Assembly: GCA_017477465.1 (NCBI GenBank)
Contig: JAFUVU010000032.1
Location: 23,556 to 87,555 of the forward strand
Reading direction: 5' to 3'
Length of the DNA: 64,000 nt
Origin: Bacteroidales bacterium
Lineage (GTDB): Bacteria; Bacteroidota; Bacteroidia; Bacteroidales; UBA932
The position numbers were made by a program, and so were the translations under genes. Below are positions 1 to 7,245 of this stretch, in pieces. Each line of letters opens with the position of its first letter. The stretch's first letter is position 1. The notes under the pieces were generated by a model. The model ran no database searches. It saw nothing but the letters and a program-made list of their open reading frames with translations, and was not told where the DNA came from.

Positions 1-1563
1 GACCGTCCGGAGCCTCGGATATAGCTGTTCGCGGAGGTGCCTGTAGAATGGCTCCGACTGCATCTGCTTTTCCCGGATGTCGGGATCTTCAATGTCGAGA
101 TAACGTATGTATGTGCGTTTGTCGGCAGGGGAGAGCAGGGTGTCTTCGTCAACAAGGACTGATAGCATCGGCCAGTTTTCGCCGTTTGAGCGGGAACGGA
201 AAGAGATGCTGCCTTGAGGGACCTCTGACATGCTTTCCCTGCCATCTGACAGGGACAGAGAAAAACTGTTGCGCCTGACGGAGTCCTGATATGAGCGGAT
301 GAAAGAATCGAAGTGCCGGGCGACTGAAGCGGCACGCTGGGTGGCAAGCGCACCGTTGGACCGTACGCTTCCTTCAGGTGACGCCGATGCCGCTATGACA
401 ATCGAGTCAATGTCAAATGTCTCATTGCCAAGTAGTTCCAGTATATTTCCTCGGATGCGCCCCATTTCTTCCCGGTTATGGCCGAGATCAAGGTCGATGT
501 CCCATTTCCCCGAGCGGAAATCCACATAGCAGGCTGTGTTGGCCGACGCCCGTCGCTCCGTTATGCGGGAAATATAGCGTTCTGTGCCATCGGCAAAAGA
601 TGATAGCGAGCTGATATAGAAGGTGAGGGGCTCGGTCCTGGGCATGGAGTAGAGAAGGCGGTCCTGCTCGTAGATTTCGCCTGAAAGGACTACATCCACC
701 TTTCTCAGCTTCGGCATGGTCTGAAGGCTTTGTACGTATTGGTAAACGAAGTCTCCGTCGGCATTTCTGAGCACGGTGTCCAGCCTCACTCCATTTGTGG
801 TGATGGGGGCTTTTACGTATTTGGCAAAAACCTGCCCGCGCTCTCTCCATTTGCGCTCGTGCCGCCTTTTGAGGGCAAACAGCGTATAGTGCTTTATCGC
901 CTCGGCTTCAGTGGGGCCGAACATGGAGTGGAATTCCTCCTGGGCGACCATTGACGAGTCGTTGCGGAAGCGGTAGAGTTCGGGCATGTTCCGTGCTATC
1001 CAGATATGCAGGTTCCTCCAGTCGACAAAACGCGTACTGTCCGTTATGATTGAGCGTAAATACCTGTCGTACAGCTCATAACCTCGCAGTTGGGCTTTCC
1101 TGTAGCCGGCGCCTGTTATGATGATGCTTTCCAGGCGGAGCGAATCTTCCAGCACGAACATGTCTGGATGAAAGCGGAGCTGCCAGCGGCTGTCCTGCAG
1201 CGAGGACGGAACCACAATCTCAAAGCGGATGTCAACCTTGCCGTTTCTTTCTGCCACATTCCTGAACCTGGCCGTGATGACGGCCGCGTCTATTATATCA
1301 GTCGCTACCATTTCGCCTGTGGCTTCATCCTTTACGGCTTTCATGATGAGGACCTTGTTCCCATCCTCGTCCCTGACTGTCAAGGTGTCGCGCCTGCCGG
1401 TCCTTATGGTCTTGCGCTCCTCCAGGATTTCGTTCCGGGAGAGGGCCAGCGTGGCTTTCATCTCCTTCTTTCTTATCTGGCTGAGCTTTGTCGGTGCGGA
1501 GCAGGCGATCACCATGAGAAACAGGGTGAGGATGAGCTTTGTTTTATGAAAGGCAGTTCGCAT
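1..1563 (-). CDS. Lipoprotein with OmpA-like C-terminal region, partial (3' end outside window)
   Basis: The frame is open for 521 codons from an ATG at 1563 to the left edge, so the C-terminus is missing. The N-terminus is a lipoprotein signal: a basic start, a hydrophobic stretch and the lipobox VIAC with Cys21. Near residue 400 the sequence IVIAASASPEGS followed by ATQRAASVARHF resembles the core of OmpA/MotB-type peptidoglycan-binding modules, where a short Ser/Ala-rich strand precedes an Arg-containing helix. It follows a DUF3575 outer-membrane protein by 7 nt, a pairing common in Bacteroidales cell-surface loci. I infer an envelope lipoprotein, perhaps one that bridges to peptidoglycan; its exact role is unknown. 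Confidence 0.75.
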   Translation of the reverse strand, partial: MRTAFHKTKLILTLFLMVIACSAPTKLSQIRKKEMKATLALSRNEILEERKTIRTGRRDTLTVRDEDGNKVLIMKAVKDEATGEMVATDIIDAAVITARFRNVAERNGKVDIRFEIVVPSSLQDSRWQLRFHPDMFVLEDSLRLESIIITGAGYRKAQLRGYELYDRYLRSIITDSTRFVDWRNLHIWIARNMPELYRFRNDSSMVAQEEFHSMFGPTEAEAIKHYTLFALKRRHERKWRERGQVFAKYVKAPITTNGVRLDTVLRNADGDFVYQYVQSLQTMPKLRKVDVVLSGEIYEQDRLLYSMPRTEPLTFYISSLSSFADGTERYISRITERRASANTACYVDFRSGKWDIDLDLGHNREEMGRIRGNILELLGNETFDIDSIVIAASASPEGSVRSNGALATQRAASVARHFDSFIRSYQDSVRRNSFSLSLSDGRESMSEVPQGSISFRSRSNGENWPMLSVLVDEDTLLSPADKRTYIRYLDIEDPDIREKQMQSEPFYRHLREQLYPRLRTV

Positions 1564-1570
1564 GAAAGGT

Positions 1571-2119
1571 CTAGAAAATGAATTGGATAGCTATTCTGGC
1601 GTCGGGAATCCAGAAAGGTTTTCCGCCGCTGTCCAGAGTGACGCCGCAAAGGGGGCAGGCGTATATGGTGTACTCCTTCCAACCACCCCAAACGCCTATG
1701 CCTAAATCCAGGTTCCAAAGATCGGTGATCATAATGGAGTAGCCGCCATACAGGCCCGCCCCGTATGCGTCGCCTTCTTCCGTTTCCCGCTTGATGATGC
1801 CTCCGCCGTTGTACACCGTATAGCGAAGGTCAGCTCCGGCCCACCAGCCTGAATATACATGCCATGGCCACCAGCGAAGGCCGCCCCAGTAACTGTTCTG
1901 CCTCATCTGCAGCTGTTTCTGCTGGTCTCCGGCCCTGAAAGTCCAGGGATTCAGCTCGGCGCCTACATGGACCGAATAATGCTGAGACACCGCCACCGAA
2001 GCTTCTGCATTGAGAGTGCCCAGGCTGAGCCAGTCGACGGCGTTCGTCCCCACGCTGTAGCGCTGGGCGTTCATCGGCAGGCAGAGTGCAAGAAGGAGGG
2101 GAAGAATCAAAGCTTTCAT
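1571..2119 (-). CDS. DUF3575 family secreted/outer-membrane protein
   Basis: This is a 182-residue protein with a clear signal peptide (MKALILPLLLALCLPMNAQ) followed by SVGTNAVDWLSLGTLNAEASVAVS, the hallmark opening of DUF3575 proteins. The rest alternates hydrophobic and aromatic residues, as in a small outer-membrane beta-barrel, and ends with phenylalanine (AIQFIF). The start at 2119 puts the signal peptide first; the frame extends further upstream but overlaps ssb. It lies 1 nt after ssb and 7 nt before the lipoprotein gene, so the three are probably co-transcribed. DUF3575 proteins often sit beside fimbria-like or OmpA-like lipoproteins in Bacteroidales; their biochemical function is not established. 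Confidence 0.8.
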   Translation of the reverse strand: MKALILPLLLALCLPMNAQRYSVGTNAVDWLSLGTLNAEASVAVSQHYSVHVGAELNPWTFRAGDQQKQLQMRQNSYWGGLRWWPWHVYSGWWAGADLRYTVYNGGGIIKRETEEGDAYGAGLYGGYSIMITDLWNLDLGIGVWGGWKEYTIYACPLCGVTLDSGGKPFWIPDARIAIQFIF

Positions 2120-2120
2120 T

Positions 2121-2483
2121 TTACCAGTCGCGTTGAGGGGAAAGAGAGGATAAATCTTCGCGGGGGATAAGTTCGACCAGACGGGCCAGGACATCCAGGC
2201 TCATGCGTTCTTCTCCGTCCTGCGTTACGTATTTTCTTTGGCGCAATCGGCCCACTACGCGGATCCAGCCGCCTTTTTGGATGCTGTAAAGGTCCGGAAT
2301 GCCGGGCTGTCCCTCCCATGCGGTTACATTGAACCAGGTGGATTCAACTGTCGAGTTGCCTTCTTTGTCAACCGCGCTGTTTTCGGTGACTACGGAGAAG
2401 TTGCATACCAGGGAGCCATTGTAGGAGTTGACATCGGCCCTGCCGACGACTCCTCTCAGTTCTATTCGATTTAAAAATTCCAT
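2121..2483 (-). CDS. ssb: Single-stranded DNA-binding protein
   Basis: A 120-residue OB-fold protein beginning MEFLNRIELRGVVGRADV with the SSB core features: LVCNFSVVTE, the STWFNVTAWEG strand, the KGGWIRVVGRLRQRKY strand and a closing LARLVELI strand. SSB coats single-stranded DNA during replication and repair. The protein is short and ends SSLSPQRDW, without the acidic DDDIPF-type tail that recruits partner proteins, so it may be a secondary or specialised SSB. It is the first gene of a minus-strand run with the DUF3575 and lipoprotein genes. A loose -7 element (TACTTTG, minus strand, 2552-2558) lies about 70 nt upstream. Confidence 0.93.
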   Translation of the reverse strand: MEFLNRIELRGVVGRADVNSYNGSLVCNFSVVTENSAVDKEGNSTVESTWFNVTAWEGQPGIPDLYSIQKGGWIRVVGRLRQRKYVTQDGEERMSLDVLARLVELIPREDLSSLSPQRDW

Positions 2484-2571
2484 GGTTTTGGCGTTTTAGG
2501 TTTATCTTTCGGTCCGGCCGGGCGGTGCGCACTCCCGCCGGGAACCGACTGCAAAGTAAAAGCGGCCGGAA

Positions 2572-2601
2572 AGAAAAACCTCGGCCTGGAGGGCGCCGAG
2601 G
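2572..2601 (-). terminator. Intrinsic terminator, minus strand
   Basis: Arms CCTCGGC (2579-2585) and GCCGAGG (2595-2601) form a perfect 7-bp GC-rich stem with a 9-nt loop. On the minus strand the stem is followed at once by GGTTTTTC. It lies upstream of ssb, so it cannot end ssb itself. It would stop minus-strand transcription arriving from the right. Confidence 0.6.
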
Positions 2602-2656
2602 GTGCATTTTTATATGTTTTGAATGCATTTTATCTGTTTTGCAGTAAGTTTTCTAC

Positions 2657-2695
2657 AAAAAAATACGCACCCGTCAAATCTTTTGACGGATGCGT
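2657..2695 (-). terminator. Strong intrinsic terminator, minus strand
   Basis: Arms 2665-2678 and 2682-2695 pair as 5 bp (ACGCA/TGCGT), one C-A mismatch, then 8 bp (CCGTCAAA/TTTGACGG) around a 3-nt TCT loop. On the minus strand the stem is followed by A and then seven T (complement of A7 at 2657-2663). There is no T-run on the plus-strand side. The nearest minus-strand gene upstream is the MFS transporter that ends at 3212. Confidence 0.7.
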
Positions 2696-2799
2696 GTTCC
2701 GTGTGGTTCGGGCAAAACAGAAAAAAAGTGAAAAATGTTTTGACCGATGCTTGGATTTTCAGGCTCCTAATGACATTTTTGCAGAAAAACAGCTGCACT

Positions 2800-3243
2800 A
2801 TGCCGTACGATTCAGATACCCATAAAAGCAAGCCGGTTCACTGCTTACAGTGCGGTGCGCCGATATACTTCGGCCGGCAGGGAAAGAAATTCTGTTGCCT
2901 GCATTGCAAGAACAGGTACCACAACGAGCGCGCGTACCCTAACAGGTCACTGCCGGTAGGCCGTATCCTTCACATCCTGGACTCAAACCGCTGCATACTT
3001 GTCAAGCTCATGAATATGGGAATCCGTACCATGGATCTGCCGACCCTGATCCATCTTGGCTTCGACCCTATCTACGTAACCTCTTTCCGCAAAGAGGGAA
3101 TCCGGAGCGTCTATACCTGCTTTGACGTACAATACGAATTAACCCCTTCCCGCATCAAGAGAATCTCTTTTCTGGGGGGAGGGGTAATGGGAGAAAAAAT
3201 GCGTCCGGTCTCTAAGCTGCCGTTTTCTTCTGGGGATCTTTGA
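2800..3243 (+). CDS. Zinc-ribbon protein of unknown function
   Basis: The 147-residue protein starts MPYDSDTHKSKPVHCLQCGAP. It has an N-terminal treble-clef or zinc-ribbon signature: Cys15-x2-Cys18, then Cys33-x2-Cys36 in KKFCCLHCKNRYHN, which resembles the knuckles of FYDLN/DUF-type zinc fingers. The middle is basic with helical content (VGRILHILDSNRCILVKLMNMGIRTMDLPTLIHLGFDPIYVTSF). The frame stays open upstream to 2623, but that part is AT-rich, spans a hairpin and looks non-coding, so I chose 2800. The last 32 nt overlap the end of the convergent MFS gene. I do not recognise the family by name; a nucleic-acid-binding role is inferred only from the zinc motif and basic charge. Confidence 0.7.
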   Translation: MPYDSDTHKSKPVHCLQCGAPIYFGRQGKKFCCLHCKNRYHNERAYPNRSLPVGRILHILDSNRCILVKLMNMGIRTMDLPTLIHLGFDPIYVTSFRKEGIRSVYTCFDVQYELTPSRIKRISFLGGGVMGEKMRPVSKLPFSSGDL

Positions 3244-4495
3244 ACAAAATCCAGAACAGGATAGCAACCACGAAGGCATATCCGGCGAAGATGTACCAGG
3301 CTTTAGGCCAGTTGGCGGGCGTGTTGAATACATCGCACGCATCCACCACTGCTCCTGCCGCAAGAGTGCCGATGGTGGCGCCGAAGCCGTTGGTCATCAT
3401 CATGAACAGGCCCTGGGCGCTGGAGCGGATATCCACCGCGGCGTTCTGCTCGACGTACAGGGAACCGGAGATGTTGAAGAAATCGAAGGCCATACCGTAA
3501 ACGATGCAGCTCAGGACAAACAGCAGCACGCCGGGCATGGCGGGATTGCCCAGTCCGAACAGGCCGAAGCGGAACACCCAGGCGAACATGGAGATAAGCA
3601 TCACTTTCTTGATGCCGAAACGCTTCATGAAGAAGGGGATAAGGAGGATGCACAGGGTCTCGGAAGCTTGCGAGATGGCAATCAGGGCATTGGAATTCTT
3701 GACGGCGAATGTGTCGGCAAGGTTGGGATCCGCAGCGAAGGAGCCAAGGAATGTATTGGCATAGCCGTTGGTGATTTGCAGGGAAGCGCCCAGCAGCATG
3801 CTGAAGATGAAGAAGATGGCGAACTGCGGGTCCTTGAACAGGGTGAAGGCCTTGAGGCCGAAGGCTTCGGCTATCGTTTCGTCTTTCTTTGTCTTGTCAA
3901 CGGGGCAGGCAGGCATTGTGAGGGCGTAGCCGCAGAGGACGAGCGAAAGGATGCCGGAAGAAATCAGCTGGGTATAGCTGTCCTGCATTGCAACGCCGCC
4001 GATGTGGAGGAAGTTGGTGAGCAGCATGCTGCAGATGAAACCCACGGTGCCGAATACGCGGATGGGCGGGAAATCTTTCACGGGATCCATGCCTTCCTTG
4101 GCGAGGGCGTTGTAAGCCACGGAGTTGACGAGAGCGATGGTGGGCATGAAGAAAGCGACGCTAAGGCTGTAGAGGATGAAAAGAGGGGCAAATTGCACTG
4201 CGCTGCCGGCGCTCATGCAATAGAATCCCGCTCCGGCCATGAACAGTCCTGCAAGGCCGTGGCACAGCGAGAGCACTTTCTGGGCTTCCATTTTCTTGTC
4301 GGCCACGATGCCCATGAGGGTGGGCATGAAGATGGAAACGATGCCCTGCATGGCAAAGAACCATTTGATCTGTGAACCAAGGCCGATGTTGCCGAGGTAA
4401 CGCCCCAGGGACGTGAGGTAGGCACCCCAAACTGCAAACTCGAGGAAGTTCATCACAATGAGTTTGAGGGTGACGGGTTTGATTTTGATTTGCAT
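3212..4495 (-). CDS. MFS transporter, nucleoside:H+ symporter-like
   Basis: This 427-residue protein is almost entirely hydrophobic with about 12 predicted membrane helices. The start MQIKIKPVTLKLIVMNFLEFAVWGAYLTSLGRYL and the later PPIRVFGTVGFI and FFMPTIALVNSVAYN fit the NupG/XapB-like nucleoside symporter family of the MFS, widespread in Bacteroidota for nucleoside uptake. The start at 4495 drops a short non-coding extension. A -7 box TACATTTG lies upstream on the minus strand at 4527-4534. The 3' end overlaps the zinc-ribbon gene by 32 nt and has no terminator of its own, so its mRNA may run on to the hairpins at 2657-2695. The substrate is inferred from family only. Confidence 0.85.
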   Translation of the reverse strand: MQIKIKPVTLKLIVMNFLEFAVWGAYLTSLGRYLGNIGLGSQIKWFFAMQGIVSIFMPTLMGIVADKKMEAQKVLSLCHGLAGLFMAGAGFYCMSAGSAVQFAPLFILYSLSVAFFMPTIALVNSVAYNALAKEGMDPVKDFPPIRVFGTVGFICSMLLTNFLHIGGVAMQDSYTQLISSGILSLVLCGYALTMPACPVDKTKKDETIAEAFGLKAFTLFKDPQFAIFFIFSMLLGASLQITNGYANTFLGSFAADPNLADTFAVKNSNALIAISQASETLCILLIPFFMKRFGIKKVMLISMFAWVFRFGLFGLGNPAMPGVLLFVLSCIVYGMAFDFFNISGSLYVEQNAAVDIRSSAQGLFMMMTNGFGATIGTLAAGAVVDACDVFNTPANWPKAWYIFAGYAFVVAILFWILFKDPQKKTAA

Positions 4496-4526
4496 AGTAT
4501 CGGGTGTTATTACTTTCGTGCGAATA

Positions 4527-4534
4527 CAAATGTA
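4527..4534 (-). promoter_or_regulatory. -7 promoter box for the MFS gene
   Basis: TACATTTG on the minus strand matches the Bacteroidota TAnnTTTG box, 31 nt before the ATG at 4495. No TTTG sits at the ideal upstream spacing. It lies next to the divergent tgt box, so the two promoters would compete for the same 80-nt gap. Confidence 0.5.
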
Positions 4535-4546
4535 CAAAATTTTCCG

Positions 4547-4554
4547 TATTTTTG
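4547..4554 (+). promoter_or_regulatory. -7 promoter box for tgt operon
   Basis: TATTTTTG matches TAnnTTTG and ends 18 nt before the tgt ATG at 4573. No good -33 TTTG is visible at 19-21 nt. Confidence 0.5.
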
Positions 4555-4572
4555 TATTCCAAAAGAAAAACG

Positions 4573-5715
4573 ATGTTCAAGTTTGTCCGCATAGCCCAAG
4601 ATTCCGCCTCCTCCGCCCGTGCCGGCGTAATATCGACCGACCATGGGGAAATCCATACCCCTATCTTCATGCCGGTGGGTACGGTAGGCTCGGTTAAAGG
4701 CGTCTATCACAGGGATTTACAAGCGGACATCCGTGCAGAAATCATCCTCGGCAATACCTATCATCTGTATCTTCGCCCGGGGCTTGATACCCTGCGTAAA
4801 GCCGGCGGTCTGCACCGTTTCGAGCATTGGGACCGCCCGATCCTCACCGACAGCGGCGGTTTTCAGGTGTTTTCGCTTGCTCCTATCCGCAAACTGACGG
4901 AGGAAGGCTGCCGTTTCGCCTCGCACATCGACGGCAGCAGGCACACCTTCACGCCGGAAAACAACGTCGATACCCAGCGTATAATCGGCGCCGATATAGT
5001 AATGGCCCTGGACGAATGCTGCCCGGGAGATGCCGATGTCCGGTATGCGACAAAGTCCCTCAAGCTCACTCAGGGTTGGCTGGAGCGTTTCGCCCGCCAC
5101 TTCGACGAGACGGAGCCCCTCTACGGCTATCAGCAGGTGATGTTCCCCATCATTCAGGGCTGCGTTTATCCGGATCTTCGCCGCCGGGCAGTGGAACATG
5201 CCCTTACGCTTGACAACGATAACCGCGGCGGTTATGCAGTAGGCGGGCTTGCCGTCGGTGAACCTACGGAGAAGATGTATGAAATGCTGGAGGTCACATG
5301 CCCTCTGCTGCCGCAGGATAAACCCCGCTATCTCATGGGTGTGGGCACTCCGGCCAATATTCTGGAAGGCATCGCCCGTGGCATAGACATGTTCGACTGC
5401 GTAATGCCCACACGCAACGGCCGCAACGGCATGCTCTTCACGTGGAACGGAATAATGAATATGCGCAATTCCAAATGGACCGACGATTTTTCCCCGCTGG
5501 ACCCCTCCGGAAGTTCCTTCGTTGACAGTTATTATACAAAGGCGTATATTCACCACCTGTTCATAGCAAAAGAGATGTTTGCGGCAATGGTGGCGTCGGA
5601 GCATAACCTTGCCTTCTACCTGGATCTTGTACGTACGGCGCGGGAGCATATCGTAGCCGGCGATTTCCTTGCCTGGAAAAACGCAACCGTCCCCAAACTT
5701 ATGCAGCGTCTATGA
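4573..5715 (+). CDS. tgt: Queuine tRNA-ribosyltransferase (TGT)
   Basis: The 380-residue enzyme exchanges guanine 34 for a 7-deazaguanine precursor in GUN-anticodon tRNAs; QueA, encoded near 46 kb, acts next. It has DSGGFQVFSL with catalytic Asp93, GNTYHLYLRPG, and the nucleophile region GIDMFDCVMPTRNGRNG. The usual zinc site is altered. Where the Escherichia coli enzyme has Cys302, Cys304 and Cys307, this protein has Gly313, Ser315 and Asp318 in DPSGSSFVDSYYTKAY, while the following His (His344 in SEHNLAFY) is kept. The start at 4573 fits the family; the open frame upstream is promoter DNA. The stop overlaps the next start as ATGA, so it leads an operon with the LptF/G permease, dut and murF. 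Confidence 0.96.
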   Translation: MFKFVRIAQDSASSARAGVISTDHGEIHTPIFMPVGTVGSVKGVYHRDLQADIRAEIILGNTYHLYLRPGLDTLRKAGGLHRFEHWDRPILTDSGGFQVFSLAPIRKLTEEGCRFASHIDGSRHTFTPENNVDTQRIIGADIVMALDECCPGDADVRYATKSLKLTQGWLERFARHFDETEPLYGYQQVMFPIIQGCVYPDLRRRAVEHALTLDNDNRGGYAVGGLAVGEPTEKMYEMLEVTCPLLPQDKPRYLMGVGTPANILEGIARGIDMFDCVMPTRNGRNGMLFTWNGIMNMRNSKWTDDFSPLDPSGSSFVDSYYTKAYIHHLFIAKEMFAAMVASEHNLAFYLDLVRTAREHIVAGDFLAWKNATVPKLMQRL

Positions 5716-6806
5716 AGATAAAAGGATTGCAGAAACTGGATTGGTACATCATACGCAAGTTTATGGTGACATTCTTCATGTCCATACTCTTGCTTGCCGT
5801 GATTATCATTATCTTCGACGTAAGTGAGAAAATCGAAGACTTCGTAAGAAAGGAAGCCCCCCTGCACGAGATAGTCTTTGACTACTACCTTAACTTCATA
5901 CCGTATTTCATGAACATGTATTCGCCTATGTTCGTGTTCCTTACGGTAATTTTCTTCACGTCGAAGATGACGCAGGACTCAGAGGTGATAGCAATCCTTT
6001 CAAGCGGCATAAGTTTCCACAGGCTCGCTGTCCCTTATCTGGTTTCTGCGGCCCTCATTGCCCTGTTGTCTCTCGGGCTTGGCATGTGGGTGATTCCGCA
6101 CGCCAACGGAACCAGGGTGGATTTTGAGCAGAAGTACATCCCGCGTACAAAAGTCCGAATAGGGCACGATATGCACTATAAACTGGAAAACGACCATTTC
6201 GTATATCTGGAAAGCTTCAGCGCCTATAATAATACGGCCTACAATTTCACTCTGGAAGACCTCTCCGGCGGGCGTCTGCGCTCTAAGATAACGGCGGAAT
6301 CGGCCCAGTATGACACCTTGAGCGGCAAATGGAAGCTGCGCAATTACTTCATCAGGGATTATGATGAAGGCCTGCGCGACCATATCCGTTCGGGCCGACA
6401 GATGGACACAGTGCTAAGCCTGACAAGGGACGATTTCTTCCTGAATCGCTACACCATCCAGCGTCTGAATCAGAAAGAGCTGGACCAATTGATAGAAACG
6501 CAGATCATGAGGGGCGACGCGTCGGTCAATCAGGCGCTAATAGAAAAGAACAACCGCTTTTCGCTCCCGTTCTCGGCCTTCATCCTGACCATTATCGGCT
6601 TTGCTCTTTCCACTAAGAAAAAGCGCGGAGGCATGGGATGGAACCTTGCGGCCGGCACTGCATTGGGCTTTTCATATATCCTCTTCATGCAGTTCAGCGA
6701 AATGTTTGTAGTGACGGACACTTTGCCCGCCAGCATAGCCATTTGGCTGCCCAACTATCTGTATGCCATAATTGCAGCAGTACTGTATATCAAAGCACCT
6801 AAATAA
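5712..6806 (+). CDS. LptF/LptG family permease (LPS export)
   Basis: A 364-residue YjgP/YjgQ-family protein with three N-terminal membrane helices (LDWYIIRKFMVTFFMSILLLAVIIIIFDVSEK is the family opening), a periplasmic beta-rich domain at about 110-270, and three C-terminal helices containing LPFSAFILTIIGFALSTKKKRGGMGWN. LptF and LptG pair with the LptB ATPase to extract lipopolysaccharide from the inner membrane. Only one copy is in this window and I cannot tell F from G. The gene overlaps tgt by 4 nt, and dut starts at the base after its stop. Confidence 0.9.
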   Translation: MKIKGLQKLDWYIIRKFMVTFFMSILLLAVIIIIFDVSEKIEDFVRKEAPLHEIVFDYYLNFIPYFMNMYSPMFVFLTVIFFTSKMTQDSEVIAILSSGISFHRLAVPYLVSAALIALLSLGLGMWVIPHANGTRVDFEQKYIPRTKVRIGHDMHYKLENDHFVYLESFSAYNNTAYNFTLEDLSGGRLRSKITAESAQYDTLSGKWKLRNYFIRDYDEGLRDHIRSGRQMDTVLSLTRDDFFLNRYTIQRLNQKELDQLIETQIMRGDASVNQALIEKNNRFSLPFSAFILTIIGFALSTKKKRGGMGWNLAAGTALGFSYILFMQFSEMFVVTDTLPASIAIWLPNYLYAIIAAVLYIKAPK

Positions 6807-7241
6807 ATGAAAGTCAAGATTGTCAACCACTCGCAATATCCATGCCCTGCCTATGCTACGCCTCAGTCGGCAGGAGTGGATCTGAAGGCCGATATCCAGG
6901 AGCCTATAGTGCTTAACCCTCTTCAGCGGACGCTGGTCCCCACAGGGCTGTACATAGCGCTGCCTCAAGGTTACGAGGCGCAGGTCCGCCCCCGCAGCGG
7001 ATTGGCCCTTAAGCACGGCATTACGGTCTTGAATTCGCCCGGCACCATAGATGCCGATTACAGGGGCCAGCTTCAAGTTATTCTGGTCAACCTGTCCGAC
7101 ACCCCCTTCACGATTGCCCCAGGTGAGAGGATTGCGCAAATGGTGATAGCAAAGCACGAACAGGTAGAATGGGAGCAGGTTGAAAGCTTGGATGAAACAA
7201 GCCGCGGCGCCGGCGGCTTTGGATCGACTGGAAAGCAATAA
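6807..7241 (+). CDS. dut: dUTP diphosphatase (dUTPase)
   Basis: At 144 residues this is the standard trimeric dUTPase. All five motifs are present: SAGVDLKA (1), [11 protein letters not shown] (2), [17 protein letters not shown] with the catalytic Asp (3), [10 protein letters not shown] (4) and the glycine-rich GAGGFGSTG tail (5) that closes over the nucleotide. It cleaves dUTP to dUMP and pyrophosphate, supplying dTMP synthesis and keeping uracil out of DNA. The start directly follows the permease stop, and murF begins 4 nt after its end. Confidence 0.97.
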   Translation: MKVKIVNHSQYPCPAYATPQSAGVDLKADIQEPIVLNPLQRTLVPTGLYIALPQGYEAQVRPRSGLALKHGITVLNSPGTIDADYRGQLQVILVNLSDTPFTIAPGERIAQMVIAKHEQVEWEQVESLDETSRGAGGFGSTGKQ

Positions 7242-7245
7242 TAGC

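Larger units (their letters stand above)
2484..2799. other. Non-coding region between ssb and the zinc-ribbon gene
   Basis: This 316-base region has no convincing gene. It contains a GC-rich part next to ssb (2484-2601), two hairpins that look like minus-strand intrinsic terminators (2579-2601 and 2665-2695), and an AT-rich part leading to the ATG at 2800. A sequence close to the right half of the second hairpin recurs about 57 nt downstream (TTTTGACGGATGC at 2681-2693 and TTTTGACCGATGC near 2738). It should hold the ssb promoter on the minus strand and the promoter of the zinc-ribbon gene on the plus strand. Confidence 0.6.

Noticed and set aside
2623-2799. Upstream extension of the zinc-ribbon frame
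   Set aside because: AT-rich, crosses a terminator-like hairpin, and homologous-looking Cys motifs begin only after 2800.
4496-4572. preQ1 riboswitch before tgt
   Set aside because: The gap is taken by two divergent promoter boxes, and the leader after the tgt box is only about 14 nt, too short for an aptamer.
4717-5649. 310-codon open frame on the minus strand opposite tgt
   Set aside because: It is an antisense shadow: tgt on the plus strand has full catalytic motifs, and the minus frame has no recognisable domain.
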